The position numbers were made by a program, and so were the translations under genes. 64,000 nucleotides of DNA from Flavobacteriales bacterium (GTDB lineage Bacteria; Bacteroidota; Bacteroidia; Flavobacteriales_E; Vicingaceae), in contig JABTUP010000008.1 of NCBI GenBank assembly GCA_015075325.1, positions 62,001-126,000 of the forward strand, read 5' to 3'. This document shows positions 44,567-55,900 of the stretch, piece by piece (the stretch's first letter is position 1; each line of letters starts with the position of its first letter). Below the pieces are notes generated by a model. It was not told the origin of the DNA. It did not search any database and was given only the letters and a program-made list of their open reading frames with translations.

Positions 44567-47140
44567 TTATTCTTCGTTATTGTTTTCTTCTGTTGACTCA
44601 TCAATATCCTTGCCATTGTCGTTTTCTTCAGAGGAATCGGTAGTTGTTTCGTTTGTTACTATTACATTTCCTTCTTCGTCTAAAATTACTTCTTCTTCAT
44701 CGCTATGGTCAACTCTAGTAACAGCAGCAATTGAATCGCCATTTCTAAGGTTAATTAATCGAACTCCTTGAGTTGCTCTTCCCATTACCCTTAAATCTTT
44801 AACAGCTAAACGAATTACAATACCGGATTTATTAATAATCATTAAATCATCATTATCGGTAACATTTTTAATAGCAATTAAATCACCTGTTTTTTCGGTA
44901 ATATTTATTGTTTTAACACCTTTACCGCCTCTATTAGTTACTCGGTAATCTTCAATATCAGATCGTTTTCCGTAGCCATTTTCAGATACCACTAAAATAT
45001 TTTCGTTGGCAGCATCAGTAACTGTAATCATTCCAATTACTTCACCATTTTCTGGTAACGAAACTCCTCTAACTCCTGAAGCATTTCTACCCATTGGACG
45101 AACAGTAGATTCGTTAAAACGAATTGCTCTACCCGATTTAATTGCCATGATTATTTCGTCTTTTCCCGAAGTTAATTTTGCTTCAAGTAGGTTATCACCT
45201 TCTCTAACTGTAATGGCATTAATTCCGTTTGCTCTTGGGCGAGAATAAGCTTCTAAGGTTGTTTTTTTAATGATACCTTTTTGAGTACACATGATAATGT
45301 AGTTGTTATTAATGTACTCTTCATCTTTTAAATCTTTAACATTTATATAGGTTAATATTTTATCGTCAGGTTCAATGTTAATAAGGTTTTGTATCGCTCT
45401 ACCTTTCGATTGTTTTGTTCCTTCAGGTATTTCAAACACACGCATCCAATAACATTTGCCTTTTGCTGTAAACACCAATAAATAATTATGGGTTGTAGCA
45501 ACAAATAAGTGTTCTAAGAAATCTTCATCTCTGGTTGCTGTTCCTTTAGAACCAACTCCTCCTCTATTTTGAAGTTTGTATTCAGATAATGAAGTACGTT
45601 TCATGTAACCTAAGTGAGAAATAGTAACCACCACATCTTCATCTGGAATCATGTCTTCAATACTAAAATCGCCACCAGCATATTCAATTTCACTTCTTCT
45701 TTCGTCGCCGTATTTTTCTTTAATTTCAGTTAATTCGTCAACGATAATTTGCATTCTACGAGCTTCGTTTGATAAGATGTCTTTCAAATCTTCAATCAAT
45801 TTCATAATTTGATCGTATTCTGCTCTTAGTTTGTCTTGTTCTAGTCCTGTTAATTGTCTTAAACGCATTTCAACAATTGCACGAGATTGTAAGTCGGATA
45901 ACTTAAATCGTTCCATTAATTTCTCTCTCGCTTCATCAGGGCTCGATGATGCTCTAATTATTTTAATTACTTCATCAATATTATCGGATGCAATAATTAA
46001 ACCTTCTAATATATGTGCTCTTTCTTCTGCTTTTCTTAATTCGTATTTCGATCTACGAACAACTACTTCATGTCTAAACTCTACAAATTCAACAATTAAA
46101 TCTTTTAAGTTTAACATTACTGGTTTTCCTTTAACCAAAGCAATGTTATTTACACTAAATGAGGTTTGTAGAGCGGTATATTTAAACAAATTATTTAAAA
46201 CCACATTAGCTATTGCTTCACGTTTTAATTCGTAAACAATACGCATACCTGTTCTATCCGATTCATCTCTAATATCAGAAATGCCTTCAATTTTTTTCTC
46301 GTTAACTAAGTCGGCTGTTTTTTTAATCATTTCAGCCTTATTCACTTGATAAGGAATTTCAGTAACAATAATTTGCATTCTTCCAGAGCCTACTTCTTCA
46401 ATTTCGGCTTTTGCACGCATAACTATTCTTCCTCTACCCGTTTCAAAGGCTTCTTTAACACCTCCATAACCATAAATAATACCTCCAGTTGGAAAATCAG
46501 GAGCTTTTATGTATTGCATCAATCCTTCAATATCAATATCTCTGTTATCAATATAAGCAATAATTCCATTAATTACTTCGGTTAAGTTATGTGGAGCCAT
46601 ATTGGTTGCCATACCTACAGCAATACCCGAAGCACCATTCACTAATAATCCTGGAATACGAGAAGGAAGAACGGTTGGTTCTTCTAAAGAATCATCAAAA
46701 TTTAATTTAAAATCAACGGTTTCTTTATCAATATCAGCTAGCATTTCTTCAGCCAACTTTCTTAAACGAGCCTCAGTATAACGCATTGCAGCAGGGCTAT
46801 CTCCATCAACAGAACCAAAGTTTCCTTGTCCGTCAACCAGCATGTAACGTAACGACCATTCCTGAGCCATACGAACCATAGAATCATAAACAGCAATATC
46901 GCCATGTGGGTGATACTTACCTAAAACCTCCCCTACAATTCTTGCTGATTTTTTGTAAGCACTATTTGAACGCACACCCAAATCCATCATTCCAAAAAGA
47001 ATTCTTCTGTGTACGGGTTTTAAACCATCTCTAACATCTGGTAATGCTCTAGATACAATAACTGACATCGAATAATCGATGTAAGCTGATTTCATCTCAT
47101 CGTCAATATTTATCTTAATAATTTTTCCGCCTTCTGCCAT
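44567..47140 (-). CDS. gyrA: DNA gyrase subunit A
   Basis: 857 residues. N-terminal [37 protein letters not shown], quinolone-region [20 protein letters not shown], and catalytic Tyr in AMRYTEARL. The C-terminal domain has the beta-pinwheel repeats with the GyrA-box-like [10 protein letters not shown], typical of gyrase or a gyrase-like topoisomerase, ending in an acidic tail. With GyrB it introduces negative supercoils using ATP. Confidence 0.95.
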   Translation of the reverse strand: MAEGGKIIKINIDDEMKSAYIDYSMSVIVSRALPDVRDGLKPVHRRILFGMMDLGVRSNSAYKKSARIVGEVLGKYHPHGDIAVYDSMVRMAQEWSLRYMLVDGQGNFGSVDGDSPAAMRYTEARLRKLAEEMLADIDKETVDFKLNFDDSLEEPTVLPSRIPGLLVNGASGIAVGMATNMAPHNLTEVINGIIAYIDNRDIDIEGLMQYIKAPDFPTGGIIYGYGGVKEAFETGRGRIVMRAKAEIEEVGSGRMQIIVTEIPYQVNKAEMIKKTADLVNEKKIEGISDIRDESDRTGMRIVYELKREAIANVVLNNLFKYTALQTSFSVNNIALVKGKPVMLNLKDLIVEFVEFRHEVVVRRSKYELRKAEERAHILEGLIIASDNIDEVIKIIRASSSPDEAREKLMERFKLSDLQSRAIVEMRLRQLTGLEQDKLRAEYDQIMKLIEDLKDILSNEARRMQIIVDELTEIKEKYGDERRSEIEYAGGDFSIEDMIPDEDVVVTISHLGYMKRTSLSEYKLQNRGGVGSKGTATRDEDFLEHLFVATTHNYLLVFTAKGKCYWMRVFEIPEGTKQSKGRAIQNLINIEPDDKILTYINVKDLKDEEYINNNYIIMCTQKGIIKKTTLEAYSRPRANGINAITVREGDNLLEAKLTSGKDEIIMAIKSGRAIRFNESTVRPMGRNASGVRGVSLPENGEVIGMITVTDAANENILVVSENGYGKRSDIEDYRVTNRGGKGVKTINITEKTGDLIAIKNVTDNDDLMIINKSGIVIRLAVKDLRVMGRATQGVRLINLRNGDSIAAVTRVDHSDEEEVILDEEGNVIVTNETTTDSSEENDNGKDIDESTEENNNEE

Positions 47141-47300
47141 ATTTTTTTACTTTAATTTGATTCAAAAATTGCCTCTTTTTAAGACCTTCGAAAATACACA
47201 TTAAAAAAAGGTTTAGCCCTTAAAAATTATACTTACTTACTAACAAAATTTTGTTGAAAAATGGAGTTATTTAGCAGCCCCCAAATAAATGATATATCTT

Positions 47301-47308
47301 TACTTTTG
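47301..47308 (+). promoter_or_regulatory. -7 promoter element for clpC
   Basis: TACTTTTG fits TAnnTTTG, 59 bp before the clpC ATG. The gyrA-clpC gap is divergent. Confidence 0.5.
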
Positions 47309-47367
47309 AAACAAGGCAATTAGTCTTAACTTTATACTCATTTTAGGTACAAGACAAAAAATAGTTT

Positions 47368-49929
47368 ATGGATGCAAATTTTTCAGTAAAAGTAAAAGAT
47401 GTTATTACTTATAGCAAAGAAGAAGCTTTAAGACTTGGGCACGATTACATAGGTGTTGAACACTTGTTACTTGGAATTATTAGAGAAGGTAATGGCTTAG
47501 CCATAAAAATATTAAAATCGTTAGGCGTTGATGCTAAGGAATTAAGAGCAAAATTAGAAGAAGCCACCAAGTCTGGAGAAGTTTCTACTAACTATATGGC
47601 AAACATTCCGTTGATAAAACAAGCTGAAAAGGTTTTGAAAATAACTTATTTAGAAGCAAAAATGTTTAAAAACAATGTTATTGGTACAGAGCATTTGTTG
47701 TTATCTATTTTAAAAGAAGAAAACAATGTAGCATCAAAGGTGTTAAACCAATTAAATGTTACTTATAACGACGTAAAAGAAGAAATTATGATATTAAATT
47801 TAGTGGAGGAAGATCAACTTCCAAAATCGGAGTTTCCGAATGAAAATGAAGACGACGATGATGGAAAAGGTTTTATGGGCGGATCAGGTAGTGGTGCTGG
47901 GTCATCTAAATCTTCCGATGTAAAATCAAAAACTCCCGTATTAGATAATTTTGGTAGAGATTTAACCAAATATGCCGAAGATGGCAAATTAGATCCAATC
48001 GTTGGTCGTGAAAAAGAAATAGAACGTGTTTCTCAAATTCTTTCAAGAAGAAAAAAGAACAACCCTATTCTTTTGGGTGAGCCAGGTGTTGGTAAATCGG
48101 CTGTTGCAGAAGGCTTAGCTTTGCGTATTGTTCAAAAAAAGGTATCGAGAGTTTTGTTTAACAAACGTATCGTTACATTAGATTTAGCATCGTTAGTTGC
48201 TGGAACAAAATACCGAGGACAGTTTGAAGAGCGTATGAAAGCGGTAATGAATGAGTTGGAGAAATCACCAGACATCATTCTTTTTATTGATGAAATACAT
48301 ACCATTATTGGTGCAGGAGGAGCTTCTGGCTCTTTAGACGCATCGAACATGTTTAAACCAGCTTTGGCTAGAGGTGAAATTCAATGTATTGGTGCTACAA
48401 CATTAGACGAATACCGTCAATATATTGAAAAAGATGGTGCATTAGAGCGTCGTTTTCAAAAAGTAATGATTGAACCAACAACAGTTGAGGAAACCATTAC
48501 CATTTTAAATAATGTTAAAGAAAAATACGAAAATCATCACAATGTAATTTATACTCCAGAAGCAATTGAAGCTTGTGTGAAATTAACAGATAGATACATT
48601 ACTGATAGACATTTGCCAGATAAAGCATTAGACGCTTTAGATGAAGCAGGATCTCGAGTACATATTACCAACATAAAAGTTCCTAAAAACATTTTGGAAA
48701 TCGAAAAAAAGATTGAAGACATTAAGGAACAAAAAAACCAAGTGGTAAGAAGTCAGAAATACGAAGAAGCAGCTCAATTAAGAGATACTGAACGTAATTT
48801 GTTACGCGACTTAGAAAATGCAAAACATGCTTGGGACGAAGAAACCAAAACGCATAAAGAAACTGTTACAGAAGACAATGTTGCTGAAGTAGTTGGTATG
48901 ATGACTGGTATTCCTACTCAACGAATTGCACAAGCAGAGGGTGATAAATTATACAAAATGTATGACCAAATTCAGGGTAAAGTTATTGGTCAGGAAGATG
49001 CCATTAAAAAAGTGGTTAAAGCAATACAACGTAACCGTGCAGGATTAAAAGACCCAAACAAACCAATTGGTTCATTTATATTCTTAGGGCCAACTGGTGT
49101 TGGAAAAACACAATTAGCTAAAGTATTGGCAAAATATTTATTCGACTCTGAAGATGCATTAATCCGTATTGACATGAGTGAATACATGGAAAAATTTGCC
49201 GTTTCTCGTTTAGTTGGTGCTCCTCCTGGATATGTTGGTTATGAAGAAGGTGGTCAATTAACTGAAAAAGTTAGAAGAAAGCCCTACTCTATTGTTTTGT
49301 TAGATGAAGTAGAAAAAGCTCATCCAGATGTATTTAACATTTTATTACAAGCATTAGATGATGGACAATTAACCGATAGTTTAGGTAGAAAAATCAACTT
49401 TAAAAATACCATCATTATTATGACCTCTAACATTGGAGCTCGTCAGTTAAAAGATTTTGGACAAGGAGTTGGTTTTGCAACTACTGCAAAAAAAGATAGT
49501 GCCGACGAACACGCTGCGTCAGTAATTCAAAATGCATTAAAAAAAGCATTTGCTCCAGAATTTTTAAATAGAATTGACGATGTTATAATGTTTAACCATC
49601 TTACAAAAGAAGACATTCATAAAATTATTGACATTGAATTAGAAAATTTATATAAAAGAGTTATTGAGCTTGGTTATCAAATTAAATTAACTGATGCCGC
49701 TAAAGATTTTATTGCCGACAAAGGTTATGATTCCGCTTATGGTGCTCGTCCGTTAAAACGTGCAATTCAAAAATACCTAGAAGATCCTTTGGCTGAAGAG
49801 ATTATTCAATCTAAATTAACCGAAGGTGATATTATTAATGTTGATTTACATGAAAACAAAGAAGAATTAGTAATCAATGTTACCAAAGGAAAGAAAAAGA
49901 AAAATAATTCTGAATCTGAAAAAGAATAA
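47368..49929 (+). CDS. clpC: ClpC-type AAA+ unfoldase of the Clp protease
   Basis: 853 residues: a double Clp N-domain (EEALRLGHDYIGVEHLLLGI; NNVIGTEHLLLSIL), first AAA+ module with GEPGVGKSAVAEGLA and LFIDEIHTIIGAGGA, a UVR/middle domain (QKYEEAAQLRDTERNLLRDLE), second AAA+ module with GPTGVGKTQLAK and VVLLDEVEKAHPDVF-like Walker B, and a C-terminal D2-small domain. ATP-driven unfolding of proteins for ClpP. Ends in a Lys-rich tail. Confidence 0.95.
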   Translation: MDANFSVKVKDVITYSKEEALRLGHDYIGVEHLLLGIIREGNGLAIKILKSLGVDAKELRAKLEEATKSGEVSTNYMANIPLIKQAEKVLKITYLEAKMFKNNVIGTEHLLLSILKEENNVASKVLNQLNVTYNDVKEEIMILNLVEEDQLPKSEFPNENEDDDDGKGFMGGSGSGAGSSKSSDVKSKTPVLDNFGRDLTKYAEDGKLDPIVGREKEIERVSQILSRRKKNNPILLGEPGVGKSAVAEGLALRIVQKKVSRVLFNKRIVTLDLASLVAGTKYRGQFEERMKAVMNELEKSPDIILFIDEIHTIIGAGGASGSLDASNMFKPALARGEIQCIGATTLDEYRQYIEKDGALERRFQKVMIEPTTVEETITILNNVKEKYENHHNVIYTPEAIEACVKLTDRYITDRHLPDKALDALDEAGSRVHITNIKVPKNILEIEKKIEDIKEQKNQVVRSQKYEEAAQLRDTERNLLRDLENAKHAWDEETKTHKETVTEDNVAEVVGMMTGIPTQRIAQAEGDKLYKMYDQIQGKVIGQEDAIKKVVKAIQRNRAGLKDPNKPIGSFIFLGPTGVGKTQLAKVLAKYLFDSEDALIRIDMSEYMEKFAVSRLVGAPPGYVGYEEGGQLTEKVRRKPYSIVLLDEVEKAHPDVFNILLQALDDGQLTDSLGRKINFKNTIIIMTSNIGARQLKDFGQGVGFATTAKKDSADEHAASVIQNALKKAFAPEFLNRIDDVIMFNHLTKEDIHKIIDIELENLYKRVIELGYQIKLTDAAKDFIADKGYDSAYGARPLKRAIQKYLEDPLAEEIIQSKLTEGDIINVDLHENKEELVINVTKGKKKKNNSESEKE

Positions 49930-49950
49930 AAAGTAAATTTGAAAACAAAC

Positions 49951-49986
49951 AAAAAAGCCCCGAAAATTTATTATCGGGGCTTTTTT
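49951..49986. terminator. Bidirectional terminator after clpC
   Basis: AAAAAAGCCCCGA pairs perfectly with TCGGGGCTTTTTT, between convergent clpC and the bTHX gene. Confidence 0.9.
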
Positions 49987-50005
49987 GTTTGTTTTAGCTT
50001 TTAAG

Positions 50006-50212
50006 TTATTTTTTAGCAGAAGCCTTTGCAACAGTTTTTTTCGCTGTTTCTTTTTTTACAGGAGCTTTTTCCACTTTCGTTTCTTTAGCTACCACCTCTT
50101 TTTTTGGTTTAGGTTTTACTACAACTGCTTTTGTTGATTTTCTTTTTCTTTTAACACCGTAACTACCGTTAGTAATTTTACCTTTTTTCGATTTAATATC
50201 ACCTTTACCCAT
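50006..50212 (-). CDS. 30S ribosomal protein bTHX
   Basis: 68 residues from the ATG at 50212: MGKGDIKSKKGKITNGSYGVKRKRKS, the THX signature, then a long Lys/Ala/Val-rich tail that is an extension beyond the short core of Thermus THX. A longer frame to 50317 is rejected because the conserved start lies at 50212. Small basic protein of the 30S head. Confidence 0.88.
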   Translation of the reverse strand: MGKGDIKSKKGKITNGSYGVKRKRKSTKAVVVKPKPKKEVVAKETKVEKAPVKKETAKKTVAKASAKK

Positions 50213-50377
50213 AATTATTTGTATTAATTGTTCGTATTCAAGCAAATATATTAAAAACAAACCTGAAAAGAAATATTTTTTACTTAAAAAGAAAACTTTC
50301 AGACCAATTAAGTTCACACACGAAGCGAAGAACAGCTATTTGATGCTGCTAATAACATAAAGACAATACTAAAATAA

Positions 50378-50426
50378 TATTAAATAAGTGAATTAAATAG
50401 TTATATTTGTATTAAATAAGTGAATT
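50378..50426 (+). promoter_or_regulatory. Promoter element between two 17-bp direct repeats
   Basis: TATTAAATAAGTGAATT occurs exactly twice, at 50378-50394 and 50410-50426, 32 bp apart start to start (about three helical turns). The -7 element TATATTTG (50402-50409) abuts the second copy. A dimeric regulator binding both would cover the promoter of the ATPase gene at 50470. Confidence 0.55.
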
Positions 50427-50469
50427 TAAAGAGTGTAATAAGAGTAAACAACAAATAAAAGCTAAGTTT

Positions 50470-51606
50470 ATGAAGTATTTTGAAAGGGAAATAGAAAAAG
50501 GATTTGATAAGTTTTTACAACCTAACAAAGTTCTAGTGCTTATGGGAGCGAGAAGAGTCGGTAAAACAGAGTTGTTAAAAAAAAGATTATCAGAAACCAA
50601 AGAACCTTATTTGTTATTAAATGGAGAAGATGCAACAACAGCATCAGTTTTGAGTAATAGAAGTGTAGAAAATTACAAACGATTGTTAGGTGATAAAAAA
50701 TTGTTGGTGATAGATGAAGCTCAAACCGTACCAGAGATAGGGAAAATTTTAAAGTTAATGGTAGATGAAATAGAAGGCATTAAAATTATAGCTACAGGTT
50801 CATCAGTATTTGATTTGGAGAATGAATTAGGAGAGCCATTAACAGGTAGAGACATTACTGTAAGATTGTTTCCGTTGTCTCAGATAGAATTTAATAAACA
50901 AGAAAACCTTATTGAAACTAAAGGGAGATTGGAAGAACGGTTGATTTTAGGAAGTTATCCAGAACTACAGCAATATACAGGATGGGATGACAAAGTAAAA
51001 TACCTTGAACGATTAATTAGTTCTTATTTGATACATGATATTTTAGCATTTGAGAAATTGAAAAAACCAGATAAGATTATTAGTTTATTAAGGTTAATTG
51101 CCTTTCAAATAGGAGGTGAAGTTTCTTTACCAGAATTAGGTCAGAAATTAGGCATAGATAAAAATACAGTAGAACGCTATTTAGATTTATTAGCAAAGGT
51201 TTTTGTTATCTATAAAGTAGATGCTTATAGTATGAACCCAAGAAAAGAAATATCTAAATCATCACGATGGTACTTTTATGATAATGGTATTAGAAACGCT
51301 TTAATTGCAAATGTAAACACACTAGAACTTAGAAACGACCAAGGTCAATTGTGGGAGAATTACTTGGTAACGGAACGATTGAAATATCAATCCTATAAAG
51401 GAATGTTGGTTAACAACTACTTTTGGAGAAGCTACAGCCAACAAGAGGTGGATTGGGTTGAAGAGCGAGAAGGAAAAATTTATGGTTTTGAATTTAAGTG
51501 GAATCCTAATAAAGTAAAAGGAGCTCCCTCTGCATGGAAAACCCTGTATCCTGAGGCTGAATTCATAACCATTCATCCCGATAATTACTTAGATTTTATT
51601 TCTTAA
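50470..51606 (+). CDS. AAA_14/DUF4143 ATP-binding protein
   Basis: 378 residues: Walker A LMGARRVGKTELL, Walker B LLVIDEAQTVPE, sensor-like IIATGSSVFDLENELGEPLTGRD, then a winged-helix (LPELGQKLGIDKNTVERYLDLLAKVFVI) and the DUF4143 C-terminal domain with a PD-(D/E)XK-like core (ENYLVTERLKYQ, EVDWVEEREGKIYGFEFKW). Function of the family is poorly known, often in toxin/defence-like or mobile contexts. Isolated, with its own repeat-flanked promoter. Confidence 0.87.
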   Translation: MKYFEREIEKGFDKFLQPNKVLVLMGARRVGKTELLKKRLSETKEPYLLLNGEDATTASVLSNRSVENYKRLLGDKKLLVIDEAQTVPEIGKILKLMVDEIEGIKIIATGSSVFDLENELGEPLTGRDITVRLFPLSQIEFNKQENLIETKGRLEERLILGSYPELQQYTGWDDKVKYLERLISSYLIHDILAFEKLKKPDKIISLLRLIAFQIGGEVSLPELGQKLGIDKNTVERYLDLLAKVFVIYKVDAYSMNPRKEISKSSRWYFYDNGIRNALIANVNTLELRNDQGQLWENYLVTERLKYQSYKGMLVNNYFWRSYSQQEVDWVEEREGKIYGFEFKWNPNKVKGAPSAWKTLYPEAEFITIHPDNYLDFIS

Positions 51607-51667
51607 AAAAAGTAAATAAGTAGAATGATCGTTCGAGTTTAGCGAAGTCGTAGTATAGTTTATCATA

Positions 51668-52909
51668 TTAAAACTTTTCTTTTGTTTCAGAGAGTTCTAA
51701 AAAGGCTAGCCAAGTCATTAATCCTATACTTGTTTCTAAAGCGTTTTCATCAATATCAAATGTTGAAGTGTGTAATCCCGAAACAATGTTTTTTGTTTTG
51801 TTGTTAATTCCCAATCGATAAAAGCAAGCTGGTTTAACTTGCGAGTAGTAAGCAAAATCTTCGGCAGTCATTCTCAATTCTAAATCTACCACATTTTCTT
51901 TACCTAAAAAATCAATTGCTCCACTCTTCATTTTGTTGGTTAACTGCTCATCATTAACTAAAAACGGATAACCTTTTTCTATTTTAAATTCACAACTTCC
52001 TCCCATGCTTTCTGCAACTGTATCTGCAATTTTCTTCATTTTTGCATGTGCCTCACCCCTCCATTTTTCATCCATGGTTCTAAAAGTTCCTTCTATTTTA
52101 ACTTCATCAGGAATAATATTGGTAGCTCCATTCCCAGTAATTTTTCCGAAGGCAATTACAGTTGGAATATGAGGTTTATTATCTTGCTCAAGAGTTGAGT
52201 ATGCTGGAGCAGATACCATAAACTCGCGATGTAAGTCAATTAAAATATGAGATGCAATTAATAAAGGATTGTTGTATTTATGAGGCAATGCTGCATGCCC
52301 ACCTTTTCCTTTAACGGTTAGGTATAATTCATCGGTACTAGCCATGTACATTCCAGATTTAAAACCAACTTTCCCTGCTTCTAATTCGGGGAAAACGTGT
52401 TGACCAATTATAGTACTTGGAATCGGATTATCTAAAACACCTTCGGCAATCATTAAAGAAGCTCCACCAGGTAATTTTTCTTCGCCTGGTTGAAAAATAA
52501 GTTTTACCGTTCCTTCAAAATTCTCTTTTAATTCATTTAAAATTTTTGCTACTCCTAGTAATGAAGAAGTATGAACATCGTGTCCACAAGCGTGCATTAC
52601 ACCAGTGTTTTTTGATTTGTAAACCACGTTGTTTTCTTCAATAATAGGCAATGCATCTAAATCTGCTCGTAAGGCTACTACTTTTTTGGTGTGATTCACT
52701 CCTTTAATAAGAGCTACAACACCTGTTTTACACATTCGTTGAATATCAGAAATTCCATATTCTTTCAACTTCTGTTCTACAAAATCGGCTGTTTCAAATT
52801 CTTGGAACGACAATTCTGGATGTTGGTGCAAATGTCGTCTAATAGCAATAACTTCAGCTTTATAAGCTGCTGCTTTACTTTTTACCAAATTTTTCAGTTC
52901 TTCATTCAT
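51668..52909 (-). CDS. M20-family amidohydrolase (peptidase)
   Basis: 413 residues from the ATG at 52909; a TTG two codons upstream is less likely. Metal-binding motifs are HACGHDVHTSSLLG and QPGEEKLPGGASLM, with RRHLHQHPELSFQEFET at the N-terminus and the dimerisation domain around GGHAALPHKYNNPL. Typical of N-acyl amino acid/IAA-amino acid hydrolase-type M20D enzymes, two-metal hydrolases. Cytosolic. It follows the large TolB-like gene by a few bases on the same strand. Confidence 0.9.
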   Translation of the reverse strand: MNEELKNLVKSKAAAYKAEVIAIRRHLHQHPELSFQEFETADFVEQKLKEYGISDIQRMCKTGVVALIKGVNHTKKVVALRADLDALPIIEENNVVYKSKNTGVMHACGHDVHTSSLLGVAKILNELKENFEGTVKLIFQPGEEKLPGGASLMIAEGVLDNPIPSTIIGQHVFPELEAGKVGFKSGMYMASTDELYLTVKGKGGHAALPHKYNNPLLIASHILIDLHREFMVSAPAYSTLEQDNKPHIPTVIAFGKITGNGATNIIPDEVKIEGTFRTMDEKWRGEAHAKMKKIADTVAESMGGSCEFKIEKGYPFLVNDEQLTNKMKSGAIDFLGKENVVDLELRMTAEDFAYYSQVKPACFYRLGINNKTKNIVSGLHTSTFDIDENALETSIGLMTWLAFLELSETKEKF

Positions 52910-52917
52910 AATCAATT

Positions 52918-55900
52918 TTAAATATCTAAACTAAGTGATAAATAAAACACTGGTTTATCGTTTGACACTCCGTTTTCAACACCCCAAGCCCAGTCTGCTC
53001 GTAAAAAATAACCCAAAACTGAAGTTCTTGCTCCAAATCCATAACCACCAACTATTGGATAGGAATCTTTAAAAACCACAACTCTTAATGGACCATCATC
53101 ATAGATTTCTTTGGTAATTGTATTTTCGTCGCTGTACGGATTTAACCCATCCCAAGCCATGCCTGCATCTGCAAATCCAATGATTTGGAAATTTTTTATA
53201 AACTGCGAACGAATTGGGCGACGAATAAAATAAGAAAAAACAGGAAAACGAACTTCGCTATTTACAACCGCAAAATTAGAACCCCTTCTAATGTTTTGAG
53301 GAAATCCTCTCAAATTTGCAGCTAATGCTTGGTAACGATAATTGATGTTTCTATTAATATCTTCTTGATTGATAAATCGACTGGTATTACTAAATTGGTC
53401 TAACCAGTTATCTAAACTACCCAAATAATAAATTAATTTTTCTTTACCAAATGATGAACTTGCTGCAACACGATTTACCCAAATTAGTTCTCTACTTAAC
53501 TGCAATGAATGACGAAAATCGAAACCCACCACCTGAGTATTTCCATTAACTTTATCATTGTTATCAAAGGCTTCTTGGTAATATTCAGCAAAAACTTTGA
53601 ATTTTGTACCATAATAAATGTTGAGCATTTTGGGTAACGAATTATCGAAAACATAAGCTGCTCTTAAGATTCCTCTATATTCATTAAAATTATCGGCTAA
53701 AAGAGATACTCTATCTATTGATTTTACTACAATTACATCGTTACGAACACCTGTGGTAAATTGCATTGAAGTTACTTCGCTAAACGGATATTTAACAGAA
53801 TATTTTACGGTATTGCTTGTAACGCCATAAATATCAAAGCCATCAGTTGCATCGGCGGTGCTTCTGGCAAAAGTATATTCTTTATCTCTTCGTTGAGAAT
53901 AGTTTTGTAGTGTCATAAAATATTCTCGAGAACCCGATGATACTCTAGCTCCACCAAAAAGTTTATAATCTTCAAATAAATCGACAATACCAATTTTTAA
54001 AACGCCACCAATGCTTGGGCCTGTAAAAGGGCCTCCAGTAAAAATTTGGTAATCTTGATTGGTGAACGAATTGGTTAGTTTTAATGAAGAATTATCATTA
54101 AAAAATGACAAATTGTAGTTTCGCTGGTTTGGAAGTTTAAACGCTTTAATTGTACTGTCTTTTGAGTCGATTTTATTGTTTCCTATAGAAATGTAGCGTT
54201 TGTTTATTTTTTCTTTTTCCTTTTCAAAAACATATTTATCAATGTTAACTTCTTCAGAAACGGTATCTTTTGTTAACGGTATTGGTTTTAATAATACTGA
54301 TGGTTTAGAAATAACATTGGCAATTAAGGTTGAATCATTTTTTTTAACAATTGCAGTATCAAAATTGGGGTACGCAGTTAAAATTTGACTATAGTCTTTG
54401 CTCATTAAATGGTATTGGTAATTATCTAAAATTAACTCCGTAAAGTTTCCTGTAGAGTTAATGTTTTGCTCTAATATTCCCCTGCTATTATTTTGATTAC
54501 TTGGTTTTACTTCGTAAAATTTGTGGTAATGAATGGTTGTGTCGATGTTGGTAATAAAACTATCTTTTACAGCATGATAACGATTGTAAACATTGTTTTT
54601 TAACCCTAAATAATATACAGCCGAATCTACTCCAAATGGTTGTATTTCATTTTCGTTTTTTGTTGAACTAATTCTAAACAATGATTTTTGAGGGGAAGTG
54701 TGGTCTAAAACCCAAATATCAAACTGTTTTGAGGTTATTTCTTTGTTTTTTGTTTTAGTTTCTAACGAATCAGTTGAACGATTGGATGCAAATACAATTT
54801 TTGTTGAACCATCAACAAAACGAGGGTTAAGGTCATCATAAACATCGTTAGTTAAATTCTTTTGCGAATTAGAACCTATATTATACAAAAACAAATCAGA
54901 CTGCCCTTTTGATACAGCCGAAAAAATAAGTTGTTTTCCATCGTCAGAATAGCCAAAATCGAGCACTTTTTCAAGGTTAAACAACGCTTTTACTTCAATT
55001 CCACCAGTATTGATATCGAAATAATGCATCATCAACAATCCTTTTTCTTCAGTAATAAAAGCCAAAGTTTCGCCAGAAGGGTGCCAAGCTAAAATAGGAT
55101 AAGATTTATCGTTGATGCGATACATCTTGTGTTCTCGTTTGTAAATTTTGTATTGTTTTTTTTGGTCTAAATAATAAACGTATATTTTGTACTTACCCAA
55201 TTGGTCGGTAACATATGCAAATGATTTTCCATCGGCACTCGATTTGTATTGTTTATATTCTCTACGTTTTCTAATTTTTAATTGTTCAAACTGCTTATAT
55301 ACCAAAGTGTTATTAGGTAAATTTTCAAATTCTTGTTGGTAGTATTCATACCAATCTTTTCTCAAGGTTTTTAGTGAAACTCCTAACACATACAAAAAAC
55401 CTCTGTCAACACTTTGGGTTAAACGAGTCATGTATAAAATATTAGGAATTACATTGTCGCCATAGGTATTAGCAATGTACGACCAAATGGAATGCCCTGC
55501 AACAATACTTTCTTCGCTGGTTAAACGATTAAATTTTTGGTATTTTTTAGAGGTAATTCCATCTCGCACTTTATTTTCAATTTCTGGATTCCAAGGTTCT
55601 GCCATGTATGATGTTAAGCCATTTACATACCAGTCGGGTAAATTTAATAAACTAGAATTTTTAACCACCGCAGCCCAACTAGCACCATAAACCTGTTGAT
55701 TAATCAACACATGAGCAATTCCATTTTTTAGTTGTTTATCGAAATCGGCATGATTTCCATTGAAATATAGAAATACTTTCGAACCCATAATTTGAGTAAC
55801 CCCTCCTATTTCACCGTTTTCAAGGCTTAAACCAATATTACTTTGTTTAAAATCAGATTGTTTGTTGTAAATAATAAATTGAATTTTTTCTTTTAAATCG

